From Sphingobacteriales bacterium (GTDB lineage: Bacteria > Bacteroidota > Bacteroidia > Chitinophagales > JADIYW01): a stretch of 64,000 nucleotides of DNA. Made by a program: the position numbers and the translations under genes. Each line of letters starts with the position of its first letter. The first letter of the stretch is position 1. The stretch spans positions 67,588 to 131,587 of the forward strand of contig CANHGL010000002.1 of the NCBI GenBank assembly GCA_947460245.1, read 5' to 3'. Below the pieces are notes generated by a model. That model was not told where the DNA came from. It saw nothing but the letters and a program-made list of their open reading frames with translations, and searched no databases. Below, piece after piece: positions 8,434 to 18,247 of the stretch.

Positions 8434-8441
8434 TACATTTG
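8434..8441 (+). promoter_or_regulatory. -7 box (TACATTTG) for parE
   Basis: An exact TAnnTTTG lies 71 bases upstream of the parE ATG, leaving a leader of roughly 65 bases. No TTG stands at the -33 position. Confidence 0.45.
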
Positions 8442-8512
8442 CTGCTTAGGTAAATGGTTTAATTTACTTGTTGAAGGGTAATCTCTTATTTACTCTTTTT
8501 ATAATATGTTAT

Positions 8513-10384
8513 ATGGCTGAAATACAATATACCGAAGAAAATATTCGATCACTCGATTGGAAGGAACACATTCGTCTCCGTCCTGGGATGTATATAGGAA
8601 AGTTGAGTGATGGCTCCGCTCCGGATGATGGTATCTATGTCTTGCTTAAGGAGATCATAGATAACTCCATAGATGAGTTTGTGATGGGGCATGGAAAACA
8701 AATAGATATTGAAATAAAGGAAAAAACAGTAACTGTTAGAGATTATGGTAGAGGCATCCCTCTCGGAGCTGTAATTGATTGTGTGTCTAAGATTAATACG
8801 GGCGGAAAGTATGACTCAAGGGCATTCCAGAAGTCTGTCGGTTTAAACGGGGTAGGAACAAAGGCAGTAAACGCATTGTCGTCTTATTTTAAAGTAGAGT
8901 CAATCCGGGATGGACAGAAGAAAGCTGCAGAGTTTAATAAAGGAGAACTGGTTAAGGATTATAAAATTGAAAAAACCGATGAGAAGAATGGTACGAAAAT
9001 GCAGTTTTTTGCAGATAATACCATTTTTAAAAATTTCCATTATGTTTCTGAATTTGTGGAAGAGCAGCTTTGGAACTATGCGTATCTCAATGCCGGACTA
9101 ACTTTAAATTTCAATGGACAAAAATATATTTCCAAAGATGGATTGAAGGATTTGTTGGCTAAGAAAACGAATGAATCGGAATTGCGTTATCCTATCATCC
9201 ACCTTAGTGATACAGATATTGAGATCGCTCTGACCCATAATAATCAATATGGCGAAGAATATTATGCTTTTGTAAACGGTCAGTACACCACACAGGGCGG
9301 AACGCATCTTGCTGCATTCAAAGAGGCTATCGTAAAAACACTAAGAGAATTTTATAAAAAACAATTTGAAGCATCGGATATTCGTCAAGCGATAGTTGGT
9401 GCAGTTTCTGTTCGCGTACAGGAACCGGTATTCGAATCTCAGACAAAGACAAAACTAGGGTCTCAAAATATGTGGATTGATGGTCCAAGTCTTAAGTCGT
9501 TTGTAAATGATTTTATTAAGGATAAGCTGGACGGCTTTTTACATAAAAACCCAACAGTTGCAGATGCTTTATTAAAGAGAATTCAGCAGTCAGAGCGAGA
9601 GCGTAAGGACTTGTCGGGTATTCGAAAGCTTGCCAATGAGCGGGCAAAAGCAGCCAATCTGCATAATAAAAAACTACGCGATTGCAGAGTACACTACACG
9701 GATGAAAAGCATGAAAGTCGTGCAGAGACTACTTTATTTATTACAGAAGGGGATTCAGCTTCCGGTTCTATAACTAAAGCTCGGAATCCTCAGACTCAGG
9801 CAGTATTTAGTCTTAGAGGTAAGCCTCTGAACTGCTATGGACTTACGAAAAAGATTGTTTACCAAAACGAGGAATTTAATTTATTACAACATGCACTGGA
9901 TATTGAAGAAGATGTAGATAATTTGAGGTATAATAATGTAGTAATCGCTACAGATGCGGATGTGGATGGTATGCATATCCGTTTATTATTAATGACATTC
10001 TTCCTGCAGTTCTTTCCTGATTTAGTGAAGAAAGGGCATTTGTATGTTTTAAATACACCTTTGTTTCGTGTGCGCGATAAGAAGGAAACAATTTACTGTT
10101 ATTCAGAACAGGAACGCTTAAAGGCTATTGCTAAATTAAAAGGCAAACCTGAAATAACCCGATTCAAAGGTTTGGGAGAAATCTCTCCGAATGAGTTTGA
10201 AGCATTTATTGGAAACGATATGCGTTTGGAGCCTGTTGTATTAAAAAGTAATCAAAGTATAGAGCAGTTACTAGAATATTATATGGGTAAGAATACACCT
10301 GATCGTCAGAATTTTATCATTAATAATTTAAAAGTAGAAAAAGACGAAATCGAGGAAGAGTTGGAATTTGAAGCAGCTAAGTAG
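8513..10384 (+). CDS. parE: DNA topoisomerase IV subunit B
   Basis: The 623-residue GyrB/ParE-type ATPase subunit has a GHKL ATP-binding domain ([37 protein letters not shown]). A transducer domain and a TOPRIM domain follow, with EGDSASGS (near 411) and DADVDGMH (near 481), then TRFKGLGEI. With ParC it decatenates chromosomes. The reading frame is open upstream to a TTG at 8468. The ATG at 8513 is preferred because family members begin at the [21 protein letters not shown]-type segment, with little before it. parC follows 40 bases later. ParE rather than GyrB is inferred from the absence of a GyrB-type insertion and the tight pairing with a ParC-type gene. Confidence 0.9.
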   Translation: MAEIQYTEENIRSLDWKEHIRLRPGMYIGKLSDGSAPDDGIYVLLKEIIDNSIDEFVMGHGKQIDIEIKEKTVTVRDYGRGIPLGAVIDCVSKINTGGKYDSRAFQKSVGLNGVGTKAVNALSSYFKVESIRDGQKKAAEFNKGELVKDYKIEKTDEKNGTKMQFFADNTIFKNFHYVSEFVEEQLWNYAYLNAGLTLNFNGQKYISKDGLKDLLAKKTNESELRYPIIHLSDTDIEIALTHNNQYGEEYYAFVNGQYTTQGGTHLAAFKEAIVKTLREFYKKQFEASDIRQAIVGAVSVRVQEPVFESQTKTKLGSQNMWIDGPSLKSFVNDFIKDKLDGFLHKNPTVADALLKRIQQSERERKDLSGIRKLANERAKAANLHNKKLRDCRVHYTDEKHESRAETTLFITEGDSASGSITKARNPQTQAVFSLRGKPLNCYGLTKKIVYQNEEFNLLQHALDIEEDVDNLRYNNVVIATDADVDGMHIRLLLMTFFLQFFPDLVKKGHLYVLNTPLFRVRDKKETIYCYSEQERLKAIAKLKGKPEITRFKGLGEISPNEFEAFIGNDMRLEPVVLKSNQSIEQLLEYYMGKNTPDRQNFIINNLKVEKDEIEEELEFEAAK

Positions 10385-10424
10385 TTTTCGATTTAAATCT
10401 TAATCAGTATTTGAACAGCGAGTT

Positions 10425-13007
10425 ATGTCTAAGGAAGAATTTAAAGAACAAAATAATCATATTACTACCATTGACGGTTTATACGAAAACTGGTTTCTGG
10501 ATTACGCATCTTATGTAATATTAGAAAGAGCTGTACCTGCCTTATATGATGGTTTCAAGCCGGTACAACGTCGTATTCTTCATGCCATGAAAGAGATGGA
10601 TGATGGTCGATATAACAAAGTAGCTAATATTATAGGGAGTACTATGCAGTATCATCCACATGGAGATGCCAGTATCGGGGATGCTATTGTAAATATTGGG
10701 CAAAAAGATTTACTAATTGATTGTCAGGGGAATTGGGGTGATATCCGAACAGGTGATAATGCTGCAGCGGCAAGGTATATTGAAGCACGTTTATCAAAGT
10801 TTGCATTAGAAGTGATTTTTAATGAGGACCTTACTAAGTGGCAGTTATCTTACGATGGTAGAAAACGTGAGCCGGAACAACTTCCCGTAAAATTCCCTTT
10901 ATTACTTGCACAAGGTACGGAAGGGATTGCTGTTGGTTTATCGACCAAGGTAATGCCACATAATTTTTGTGAGCTAATAGAAGCATCTATTAAATGCCTG
11001 AGGAAAGAACCATTTGAATTGTATCCGGATTTTCTCACAGGAGGATTAGTAGATGTCAGAGAATATAATGATGGAAAACGTGGTGGTAGAATTCGTGTGC
11101 GTGCCAAAATTGAAATTGTAGATAAGAAAACACTTAAGATTACAGAAATTCCATTTGGAACTACCACAACTGACTTAATTGATTCTATTCTGAAGGCTAA
11201 TGAAAAAGGTAAAATCAAGGTAAAAAAAGTAGTAGATAATACCGCTAAAGATGTGGAGATCCTTATAGATCTTCAGCCACAGGTTTCGCCAAGTGTAACA
11301 GTTGATGCTTTGTATGCGTTCTCGGATTGTGAGTTGTCTATTTCACCAAATACATGTGTGATTATTGCCGATAAGCCTAATTTTATTGGTGCTACAGAGG
11401 CATTGAAATTATCTACAGATACGACATTACATTTATTAAAAAGAGAACTCGAGATTTTATTAAAAGATTTAGGAGATAAATGGCATTATTCATCCTTAGA
11501 GAAAATATTTATTGAGAAAAAAATCTATCGGGATATTGAGGAGGAAGAGACTTGGGTTGGTGTTATTGCCGCTATCGATAAAGGATTATCGCCTTTTAAG
11601 AAACTATTGATGCGGGAAGTGACACAGGAAGATATTATTCGGCTGACAGAAATAAAAATCAAACGAATATCAAAGTTTGATAAGAAAAAAGCGGATGAGT
11701 ATATAAAAGGGCTAGAGTCAGAGATGGAGGAAACCCAAAAGAATCTAAAATCACTTACTAAGTATGCAATAAAGTATTTTGAAGATCTTCTAAAAAAATA
11801 TGGTAAGGGTAAAGAAAGAAAGACACAGATAACAATATTTGATACCGTAGAAATAAAACAAGTAGCGGCTAATAATGAAAAGCTTTATGTGAATCGGGCA
11901 GAAGGTTTTATAGGTTTTGGCAAGGATTTAAAAAAGGAAGAATTTGTTTCTGAGTGTTCAGATATTGATGATATTATTGCCTTTACAAAAGAAGGTATGA
12001 TGAAAGTGGTTCGTAATTCAGAGAAGGTGTTCATAGGTAAAGATATTATTCATGTTGCCGTTTGGAAAAAGAATGATGAGCGAACAACCTACAATGCAGT
12101 ATATCTGGACGGTAAGTCGGGTACTAGTTTTGCTAAACGCTTTAATGTTACCTCTATAACGCGTGATAAAGATTACCCTATTACTCAGGGTAATCCGAAA
12201 TCTAAAATCCTTTATTTTTCTGTAAATCCAAATGGGGAAGCTGAGAGCTGTCAGGTAATTCTTTCACCTGTATGTAGCGCTCGCAATAAGGTATTTGAAT
12301 TTGATTTTTTCAATCTTGATATAAAGGGTAGAGGGGCTGTAGGAAATACTGTTACTAAATATCCGGTTAAGAAGATAGAACAAAAAACAAAAGGAAGAAC
12401 TACACTGGGTGGTGTTGAAATATGGCTGGATGATACAGTTGGAAGATTGAATACAGAGAAGCGCGGCAGATTTATGGGTACTTTCCAGGATGAGGATAAA
12501 ATATTGGTAATTTTGAAAACAGGAGAATATTATCTAACCAATTTTGAGCTTACGAATCGTTATGCCATGAATGATATAGTCGCGATGGATAAACTCTATC
12601 CAACTACTATTGTTTCTGCTGTGCATTACTCAGATGCTAAGAAGTGTAATTATGTGAAGCGTTTTCAGGTAGAAACAACATCCATAGATTCAAAGAATAA
12701 TTTTATATCGGATGAAAATAACGCTAAACTTGTTTTTGCTACTTTATTCTCCAATCCAACTGTTGAATATAAATTAGATATGGGCAAAGGAAAGGTAGGT
12801 GCTCCGCAAATGATTAATTTATCTGAATTCATTGAAGTTAAAGGATGGAAGGCGATAGGAAATAAACTCTGCGGCGGCACTATTAAGGAGATGAAACTTG
12901 TGGAAACTGAATATGCTGACGATGAACAAGCGGTAAATTTTGATGTTGATTTTGAAATTACCAATATAAAAGATATGAAGTCGCCGGAGCAAGGTGAACT
13001 TTTTTAG
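10425..13007 (+). CDS. parC: DNA topoisomerase IV subunit A
   Basis: The 860-residue GyrA/ParC-type subunit has an N-terminal breakage-reunion domain (DYASYVILERAVPALYDGFKP near the start, YHPHGDASIGDAIVN, active Tyr near 118 in AAARYIEARLS, EGIAVGLSTKVMPHN). A coiled-coil follows, then a C-terminal beta-pinwheel region (about 500-830). I see no canonical GyrA-box (QxRxGKG), which fits ParC. It forms the topoisomerase IV heterotetramer with the upstream parE product and is probably cotranscribed with it. The PLP enzyme gene starts 15 bases downstream. Confidence 0.92.
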   Translation: MSKEEFKEQNNHITTIDGLYENWFLDYASYVILERAVPALYDGFKPVQRRILHAMKEMDDGRYNKVANIIGSTMQYHPHGDASIGDAIVNIGQKDLLIDCQGNWGDIRTGDNAAAARYIEARLSKFALEVIFNEDLTKWQLSYDGRKREPEQLPVKFPLLLAQGTEGIAVGLSTKVMPHNFCELIEASIKCLRKEPFELYPDFLTGGLVDVREYNDGKRGGRIRVRAKIEIVDKKTLKITEIPFGTTTTDLIDSILKANEKGKIKVKKVVDNTAKDVEILIDLQPQVSPSVTVDALYAFSDCELSISPNTCVIIADKPNFIGATEALKLSTDTTLHLLKRELEILLKDLGDKWHYSSLEKIFIEKKIYRDIEEEETWVGVIAAIDKGLSPFKKLLMREVTQEDIIRLTEIKIKRISKFDKKKADEYIKGLESEMEETQKNLKSLTKYAIKYFEDLLKKYGKGKERKTQITIFDTVEIKQVAANNEKLYVNRAEGFIGFGKDLKKEEFVSECSDIDDIIAFTKEGMMKVVRNSEKVFIGKDIIHVAVWKKNDERTTYNAVYLDGKSGTSFAKRFNVTSITRDKDYPITQGNPKSKILYFSVNPNGEAESCQVILSPVCSARNKVFEFDFFNLDIKGRGAVGNTVTKYPVKKIEQKTKGRTTLGGVEIWLDDTVGRLNTEKRGRFMGTFQDEDKILVILKTGEYYLTNFELTNRYAMNDIVAMDKLYPTTIVSAVHYSDAKKCNYVKRFQVETTSIDSKNNFISDENNAKLVFATLFSNPTVEYKLDMGKGKVGAPQMINLSEFIEVKGWKAIGNKLCGGTIKEMKLVETEYADDEQAVNFDVDFEITNIKDMKSPEQGELF

Positions 13008-13022
13008 TCTCAGATTTAATAA

Positions 13023-13892
13023 ATGAGCATATTCCAACTTCCATCACCTCTTCATAAAATAGAGAATAAGCTTACGCTTGCCCATTCTGTAGAGCTTTTC
13101 CTCAAGCGGGATGATTTGATTCATCCGGAAGTTTCAGGTAATAAATGGAGGAAATTAAAGTATAATTTAGAACAGGCTAAACGTTTGGGAAAAGATACTT
13201 TACTTACATTTGGAGGGGCATATTCTAATCATATTACAGCTACTGCCGCAGCAGGGAAGCAGTTCGGACTTAAGACAATAGGAGTTATAAGAGGAGAGGA
13301 GTATTTTCCACTTAATAAAAGCCTTCAATTTGCCAAAGATGCAGGAATGCAACTTTTATACGCAGATAGAACCTCTTACAAAGATCAATCAGCCTTATTC
13401 AATACTTATAGAGAATTATATCCTGATGCCTATATAATGCAGGAAGGTGGCGCGAATAAGCTTGCCGTAAATGGTTGTAAGGAGATAACTGATGAAATAG
13501 AGATAGATTTTGACTTTATCTGTTGCGCTTGTGGTACGGGTACAACATGCTCAGGTATTGCAAGTAATCTTAAATCCAATCAAAAGGCAATAGCTTTTCC
13601 GGTTTTAAGGAATGGAGCATTTATAGGCGACGAAATAAAAAAATGGGGTGTACTTGACTTTGAATTAATCACTGATTATCATTTTGGTGGCTATGCCAAG
13701 ATAACGCCGGAACTCGTTCAGTTTATTAAAGACTTTCATGCTGAACAAAATATTCTTTTAGATTATGTCTATACCGGAAAATTACTATTTGCAATTTTTG
13801 ATCTTATCGAAAAGAAATATTTCCCTAAAAACTCAACTATAATTGCTGTTCACACGGGTGGCGTAGCAAATGCCAATGTTTTCGATTTGTAA
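13023..13892 (+). CDS. PLP-dependent D-cysteine desulfhydrase / ACC deaminase family enzyme
   Basis: This is a 289-residue fold-type II PLP enzyme. The Schiff-base lysine is in SGNKWRKLKYNL (K near 41), followed by the cofactor-binding stretch TFGGAYSNHITATAAAG and the phosphate-binding region CACGTGTTCSGIA. The family splits D-cysteine, ACC or related amino acids with release of ammonia. Residues deciding between ACC deaminase and D-cysteine desulfhydrase cannot be settled here. At 289 residues it is somewhat shorter than the usual 310-340. It lies 15 bases after parC, which suggests cotranscription by proximity only, and converges on smc. Confidence 0.82.
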   Translation: MSIFQLPSPLHKIENKLTLAHSVELFLKRDDLIHPEVSGNKWRKLKYNLEQAKRLGKDTLLTFGGAYSNHITATAAAGKQFGLKTIGVIRGEEYFPLNKSLQFAKDAGMQLLYADRTSYKDQSALFNTYRELYPDAYIMQEGGANKLAVNGCKEITDEIEIDFDFICCACGTGTTCSGIASNLKSNQKAIAFPVLRNGAFIGDEIKKWGVLDFELITDYHFGGYAKITPELVQFIKDFHAEQNILLDYVYTGKLLFAIFDLIEKKYFPKNSTIIAVHTGGVANANVFDL

Positions 13893-13914
13893 TAAACGCT
13901 AGAGTTTTAACTAC

Positions 13915-16900
13915 TTAATTTAAGCTTCCAAAATCTACGGGTACTACTCTGGATATTCCCTGCTTAACCATAGTCACACCATAGATAGTGTCTACACTTT
14001 CCATAGTAGACTTATTATGTGTTACCAGGATAAACTGAGAGTTCTTAGAGAACTTGCGTATAGCCTCATTGAACTTGCGAATATTATTATCATCCAATGG
14101 CGCATCTACCTCATCCAGAATACAGAATGGGGCGGGTTTGTAAAGGTATATTCCAAACAATAGAGACAATGCAGTTAATGTCTTCTCCCCGCCGGATAAC
14201 TGGTTAATACTTTGAGGACGCTTTCCTTTAGGTTTAGCAATAATTTCAATATCAGATTCTAAAGGATCTTCAGGGTTAGTGAGTATTAAATCGCAATTGT
14301 CATCCTCGGTAAACATACTTCGAAATACATGGATGAAGTTTTCGCGTACTGCATTAAAGGTGTCAAAGAATTGTCCTTTAGCAGTATTTTCAATCTCTAA
14401 CATAGTTTGTAAGAGGTTGTTTTTGGAATCAGCAAGATCCTGCTTTTGGGCAGTAATGAAGTCAAAGCGTTCCTTCATCTCATTGTAGGCTTCTTCTGCC
14501 ATTGGATTTACCTCTCCAAAATTTTCTATTCTTCGTTTAATCTTATCTAAACGATCTGTTAATTCTTCCTTCGCTGTCTGTGGTAGTTCCAGTGTAGATG
14601 AAAACGCTTCAGCATCTATCTGGAATTCAATGGATAGTCGTTCTTTTAATACATTCAACTTTAGTTTTAAGTCGCCGAGTAAATCTTTTTTACTCATTAT
14701 AGTTTGTTCTATCTGCTGACGAATCTTATTCTTCTCCCTGATATTTTCTTCGAGGTTATTAATACCGTCTTTTATTTTATAATATTCGGTTTCCTGATTA
14801 GAAAGCGTCTGCATCTGTAGTTCTTTTTCTTTATAGGAGGCTATTAATTCACTTTCTATTTTACTAATATTCTCTGTTAAAGTATTTATTTCCAGTTGTG
14901 CACTTTCTATATCTTCAGCAGCCTGTTTGCACCTGCTGTCATTCTCTTCTAACTGATGTTGCTTGTAGCTCAGTGTTTGTTGGTTAGATTTTAATTTATT
15001 TTCTTGTTGTATAAATTGAATATTTGCCTGATTAAATACTTGAGATAATTGGTTGTACAATTCATTTGCCTTGCGGAAATCCAATTCTAGATTGTCTAAA
15101 TCTGATTTCAGTTGATTTGCCGCTGTTGTATCTGTGGAAAATAGTATTTTTAGGGGTTGTATTTCTTGTTGAAGTTGATCCATTTGTTCTTTGATGGCCT
15201 GGGTTTGTGTAGAAACTTTACCGATGGAGAACTCTTCGTTTTCTATTTTGGATTTCTTAGCTACTAATTCCTTTTCAACTTGTTGCAGTGCATAAGTCTC
15301 ACGCTCTATAAGATTCCTAAAGGAGTTAACTTTTAGGTTTTGAAGTGCATTGAAATTATCTTGTGTGATTTTCTTTAAGTCCATCACTTCCAATTCTAGC
15401 TCCTTGATTTCTTTTTCTAAAATTTCAAAATTCTTAAGTCTTCCAAGTCTCTTGCCTTCAAATAAACCTACTGCTCCTCCAGATATCTGCTTATCAGATT
15501 TTAAGAGATGTCCAGAGTTGGAGATGATATAAATATCTTTTTTATTGCTGATCTGACTAAAGATCTGGTTAACATCTGTGTTTTCATCGGCAATAAATAT
15601 GCCATTAAGAAGATAGGATAGTAAAGGTTTGTATTTATCGTCAATTTGAACTACATCTAATGCACGTTTTGTATTCTGAACAGAAGATGTAGCACTTGTC
15701 TGAACAGATTTAAAGTAGTCTAAGATTAAGAAACTTGCTTTACCTACAGAAGACTGAGAAAGTATATCAATTGCATTAATGGCTTCGTTTTCTGTATCTA
15801 CTACAAAATTATTTAGATAGGGCTGGAGAACACTTTCGATGGCAACGCGGTATCTCTCTTCGGAATAGATAATATCGGAAAGGAGTGGTGTATCTTTCAG
15901 CCAGTTTACATTTTTTTTCAAAAATTTGATAGATTCCGGAAATCCTTCCAAACTGTCAATCATATTTTTGGTTAACTTAAACTCATTATTTTTTGCATCA
16001 AGTATTCTGTTCTTATTGGTTAGATCCTGACGAAGTTGTTCCGTCTTTTCTTCCATTTCTTGGATCTTGACAATATTTTCTTCCTCCTTTTTTCTTAGGT
16101 CATCCAGGAGCAATTTTTGTTTATCATTCTTTTCTTCCGTATGGATGATTTCATTTTTTAGGCTTTCTAATGTTTTGATACGTTCTTCGTTTTCAAACAT
16201 AGATTGCTGTGCACTCTTCTCTAATGCCTCAAATTGAGATTCTTTTACGGCAATTAGTTTTTCAGTTTCTGATATCTTATTTAAGCCACTTGAGTATTTG
16301 TTGCGAGAGTCATCCAGGTTGTTTCTGAATTCAAGGTTTGTATTTCTTTGTTCTTCTAGTTTTTGTTTTGCCTGATCAAATTCAATACGAACAACTTCAA
16401 GCTTTTGTTCATCTTCCGTATTTATTTTTTTTAACTCGATAATTTCATTCCCAAGATTTTCAATAATTGCTTTAGCGTGAATTATCTGATTATTAAGTTG
16501 TATGATTTTATCTTTTAAAAACGATGACTTTTGCTCATCAATTTTCTTCTGACTTTCTTTTTCTTGTAATGTTGCAAGGAATGTGTTGAGTTGTTTTTGT
16601 TGATCAGATAAGGTGCGTTCTTTTTCTAAAACGATTAATTTTTCTTGTTCCAAATTAGATTCCAAGAGCTCAATCTTTGCAGTTGCTTCTATTCGTTTGT
16701 CCTCATGCTCTTCGGTTTCTTTATTAGATAGAATGAAGCTTTCATTGATGCCGTGAAGCTCATATTTGGATAAGTCTATACTTATAACTTTATACTCTTC
16801 CTTGTAATTCTTGTATTGTCGCGCCTTGCGTGCCTGGTTTTCTAAGGCTTTTAGGTTTTTATCAATTTCAAATAATAAGTCTTCTACTCTGTTGAGGTCA

Positions 16901-17457
16901 GCTTCTGTTGCATTGAGTTTTAAAAGCGTTTCTTTTTTTCTTGTCTTGTATTTTGAAACCCCAGCAGCTTGCTCGATGAGTGTTCTTCTGGCGTTGTCAA
17001 CGTTATTAAGAATCTGGTCAATCATCTTTAATTCGATGATGGCATATGTGTCTGTAGATATTCCGGTATCCATGAATAGGTCACGAATGTCTTTTAGTCT
17101 ACAGGAAACGCCATTTAATTTGTAGTCACTATCTCCATCACGTTCAACAGTTCTTGTGATTGTAACGCTGGCAAACTCAGTAGGGAGTAAGTTTCTTGTA
17201 TTGTCAAGTGTGATAGAAACTTCAGCAATATTGGCAGCAGATTTATCTTTTGTGCCGTTAAAGATAATATTATCCATTTTTTCAAGTCGGAGCGCCTTGG
17301 TCTTCTGCTCACCCAATACCCATCTGATGGCATCGACTACATTTGATTTTCCGCAACCGTTAGGGCCTACAATACCCGTTATATCATTCTGAAAGTTAAT
17401 TTGAGTTTTATCGGCAAAACTCTTAAATCCTTTTATATCCAAGCTTCTCAGTCTCAT
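13915..17457 (-). CDS. smc: chromosome segregation ATPase SMC
   Basis: The 1180-residue protein has the full SMC layout. The N-terminal ATPase half carries Walker A GPNGCGKSNVVDAIRW (near 30). A first coiled-coil runs from about 170 to 510, the hinge from about 520 to 670 (SGGAVGLFEGKRLG at its end), and a second coiled-coil to about 1000. The C-terminal half has signature LSGGEKTLTALSLLFG (near 1086) and Walker B CILDEVDAPLDD. It forms a homodimeric condensin-like ring that organises the chromosome; its usual partners ScpA/ScpB are not in this window. Upstream are two -7-like boxes and an inverted repeat. Confidence 0.96.
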   Translation of the reverse strand: MRLRSLDIKGFKSFADKTQINFQNDITGIVGPNGCGKSNVVDAIRWVLGEQKTKALRLEKMDNIIFNGTKDKSAANIAEVSITLDNTRNLLPTEFASVTITRTVERDGDSDYKLNGVSCRLKDIRDLFMDTGISTDTYAIIELKMIDQILNNVDNARRTLIEQAAGVSKYKTRKKETLLKLNATEADLNRVEDLLFEIDKNLKALENQARKARQYKNYKEEYKVISIDLSKYELHGINESFILSNKETEEHEDKRIEATAKIELLESNLEQEKLIVLEKERTLSDQQKQLNTFLATLQEKESQKKIDEQKSSFLKDKIIQLNNQIIHAKAIIENLGNEIIELKKINTEDEQKLEVVRIEFDQAKQKLEEQRNTNLEFRNNLDDSRNKYSSGLNKISETEKLIAVKESQFEALEKSAQQSMFENEERIKTLESLKNEIIHTEEKNDKQKLLLDDLRKKEEENIVKIQEMEEKTEQLRQDLTNKNRILDAKNNEFKLTKNMIDSLEGFPESIKFLKKNVNWLKDTPLLSDIIYSEERYRVAIESVLQPYLNNFVVDTENEAINAIDILSQSSVGKASFLILDYFKSVQTSATSSVQNTKRALDVVQIDDKYKPLLSYLLNGIFIADENTDVNQIFSQISNKKDIYIISNSGHLLKSDKQISGGAVGLFEGKRLGRLKNFEILEKEIKELELEVMDLKKITQDNFNALQNLKVNSFRNLIERETYALQQVEKELVAKKSKIENEEFSIGKVSTQTQAIKEQMDQLQQEIQPLKILFSTDTTAANQLKSDLDNLELDFRKANELYNQLSQVFNQANIQFIQQENKLKSNQQTLSYKQHQLEENDSRCKQAAEDIESAQLEINTLTENISKIESELIASYKEKELQMQTLSNQETEYYKIKDGINNLEENIREKNKIRQQIEQTIMSKKDLLGDLKLKLNVLKERLSIEFQIDAEAFSSTLELPQTAKEELTDRLDKIKRRIENFGEVNPMAEEAYNEMKERFDFITAQKQDLADSKNNLLQTMLEIENTAKGQFFDTFNAVRENFIHVFRSMFTEDDNCDLILTNPEDPLESDIEIIAKPKGKRPQSINQLSGGEKTLTALSLLFGIYLYKPAPFCILDEVDAPLDDNNIRKFNEAIRKFSKNSQFILVTHNKSTMESVDTIYGVTMVKQGISRVVPVDFGSLN

Positions 17458-17484
17458 CTGTGGTAATTAATTGCATTTTGGGGA

Positions 17485-17492
17485 CAAAAATA
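17485..17492 (-). promoter_or_regulatory. -7 box (TATTTTTG), proximal to smc
   Basis: An exact TAnnTTTG on the minus strand, 27 bases before the ATG, would give a leader of about 20 bases. A second match (TATATTTG) lies farther up at 17532-17539, so there may be two start sites. Confidence 0.4.
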
Positions 17493-17496
17493 CTAT

Positions 17497-17514
17497 AAAC
17501 GTCAATGGACGTTT
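17497..17514. promoter_or_regulatory. inverted repeat upstream of smc, candidate operator
   Basis: AAACGTC-AATG-GACGTTT has perfect 7-bp arms and a 4-base centre. It lies between the two -7-like boxes, about 40 bases before the smc start. It has no T-tract, so a protein-binding site or leader hairpin is more likely than a terminator. The binding factor is unknown. Confidence 0.35.
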
Positions 17515-17705
17515 GCTATATTCCCCTAACACAAATATACTGAAAAGCGTTATCCCGATTTTTTGAATCGTTGTTTAGTTATTGACATTTTTAGTCTTAA
17601 ATCAGGATTTTTAGTGGATAATTTCTCCTGAGTTTGTCTTTTCTTTAACATAAGTAATACAACCTAATTGCATTTCTAATTAATAGATAATGAGTGCTTT
17701 ATATT

Positions 17706-18113
17706 CTATGGCTTGCTTAAGTTTTCATAGAGGAATGACATAAGCACATTTCTGTCTGTCTTCACAACGATATTATTAATTATACCCTTAATTCCTCTTA
17801 AATGTATGCAATTCATTGCGGATGCTTTCTGGTAATCCCAATTCTGTTCCCCATACAAGGTTACCCAACCATCTTTAACCACAATTTTGACATTATTTGG
17901 ATTAATATCTATATTTTTTTTGAGCTGCTTACGGATAGTCATACGGATTTCTCTATCTTTTTTTGCCGACTTACTCTTATTCAACAAAGGTTTAATTTCA
18001 TGATAAGCCATTACTTTTGCTTTTTCTATAGTACTGGTATCTGCAAATCTGCTCATCGCCAACATGGCGATATCATCCTGCGTCTTTGGTGTAAATTGAA
18101 TTTGCCCTTTCAT
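17706..18113 (-). CDS. BON domain protein, cytoplasmic
   Basis: The 135-residue protein has a BON domain at about 50-122. Visible features are IRMTIRKQLKKN, IKVVVKDGWVTLYGEQNWDYQK (IVVKDGWVTLYGE is the core) and LRGIKGIINNIVV. BON domains bind phospholipid or lipid-like ligands and occur in OsmY-type stress proteins, but here no signal peptide or membrane segment is present. The upstream sequence AAAGG before the ATG is one of the few purine-rich spacers in the window. It is flanked by long gaps and probably transcribed alone. The role is unknown; an osmotic or general stress function is only an analogy. Confidence 0.75.
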   Translation of the reverse strand: MKGQIQFTPKTQDDIAMLAMSRFADTSTIEKAKVMAYHEIKPLLNKSKSAKKDREIRMTIRKQLKKNIDINPNNVKIVVKDGWVTLYGEQNWDYQKASAMNCIHLRGIKGIINNIVVKTDRNVLMSFLYENLSKP

Positions 18114-18247
18114 AACCTTTACTCATTTATAACTGAATAAATATGTGATGGATTTTAATCACGGAGCTTATAGAATATTTAAATAGTTTTATGCTATTTC
18201 CATGCTCTGGAGAAAATTTAGGTATAAAGACAGTAAAATGAAATAAA

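Noticed and set aside
8468-8512. Fifteen extra N-terminal residues of ParE from the TTG at 8468
   Set aside because: The added stretch is hydrophobic and not seen in the family; the ATG at 8513 fits the conserved start.
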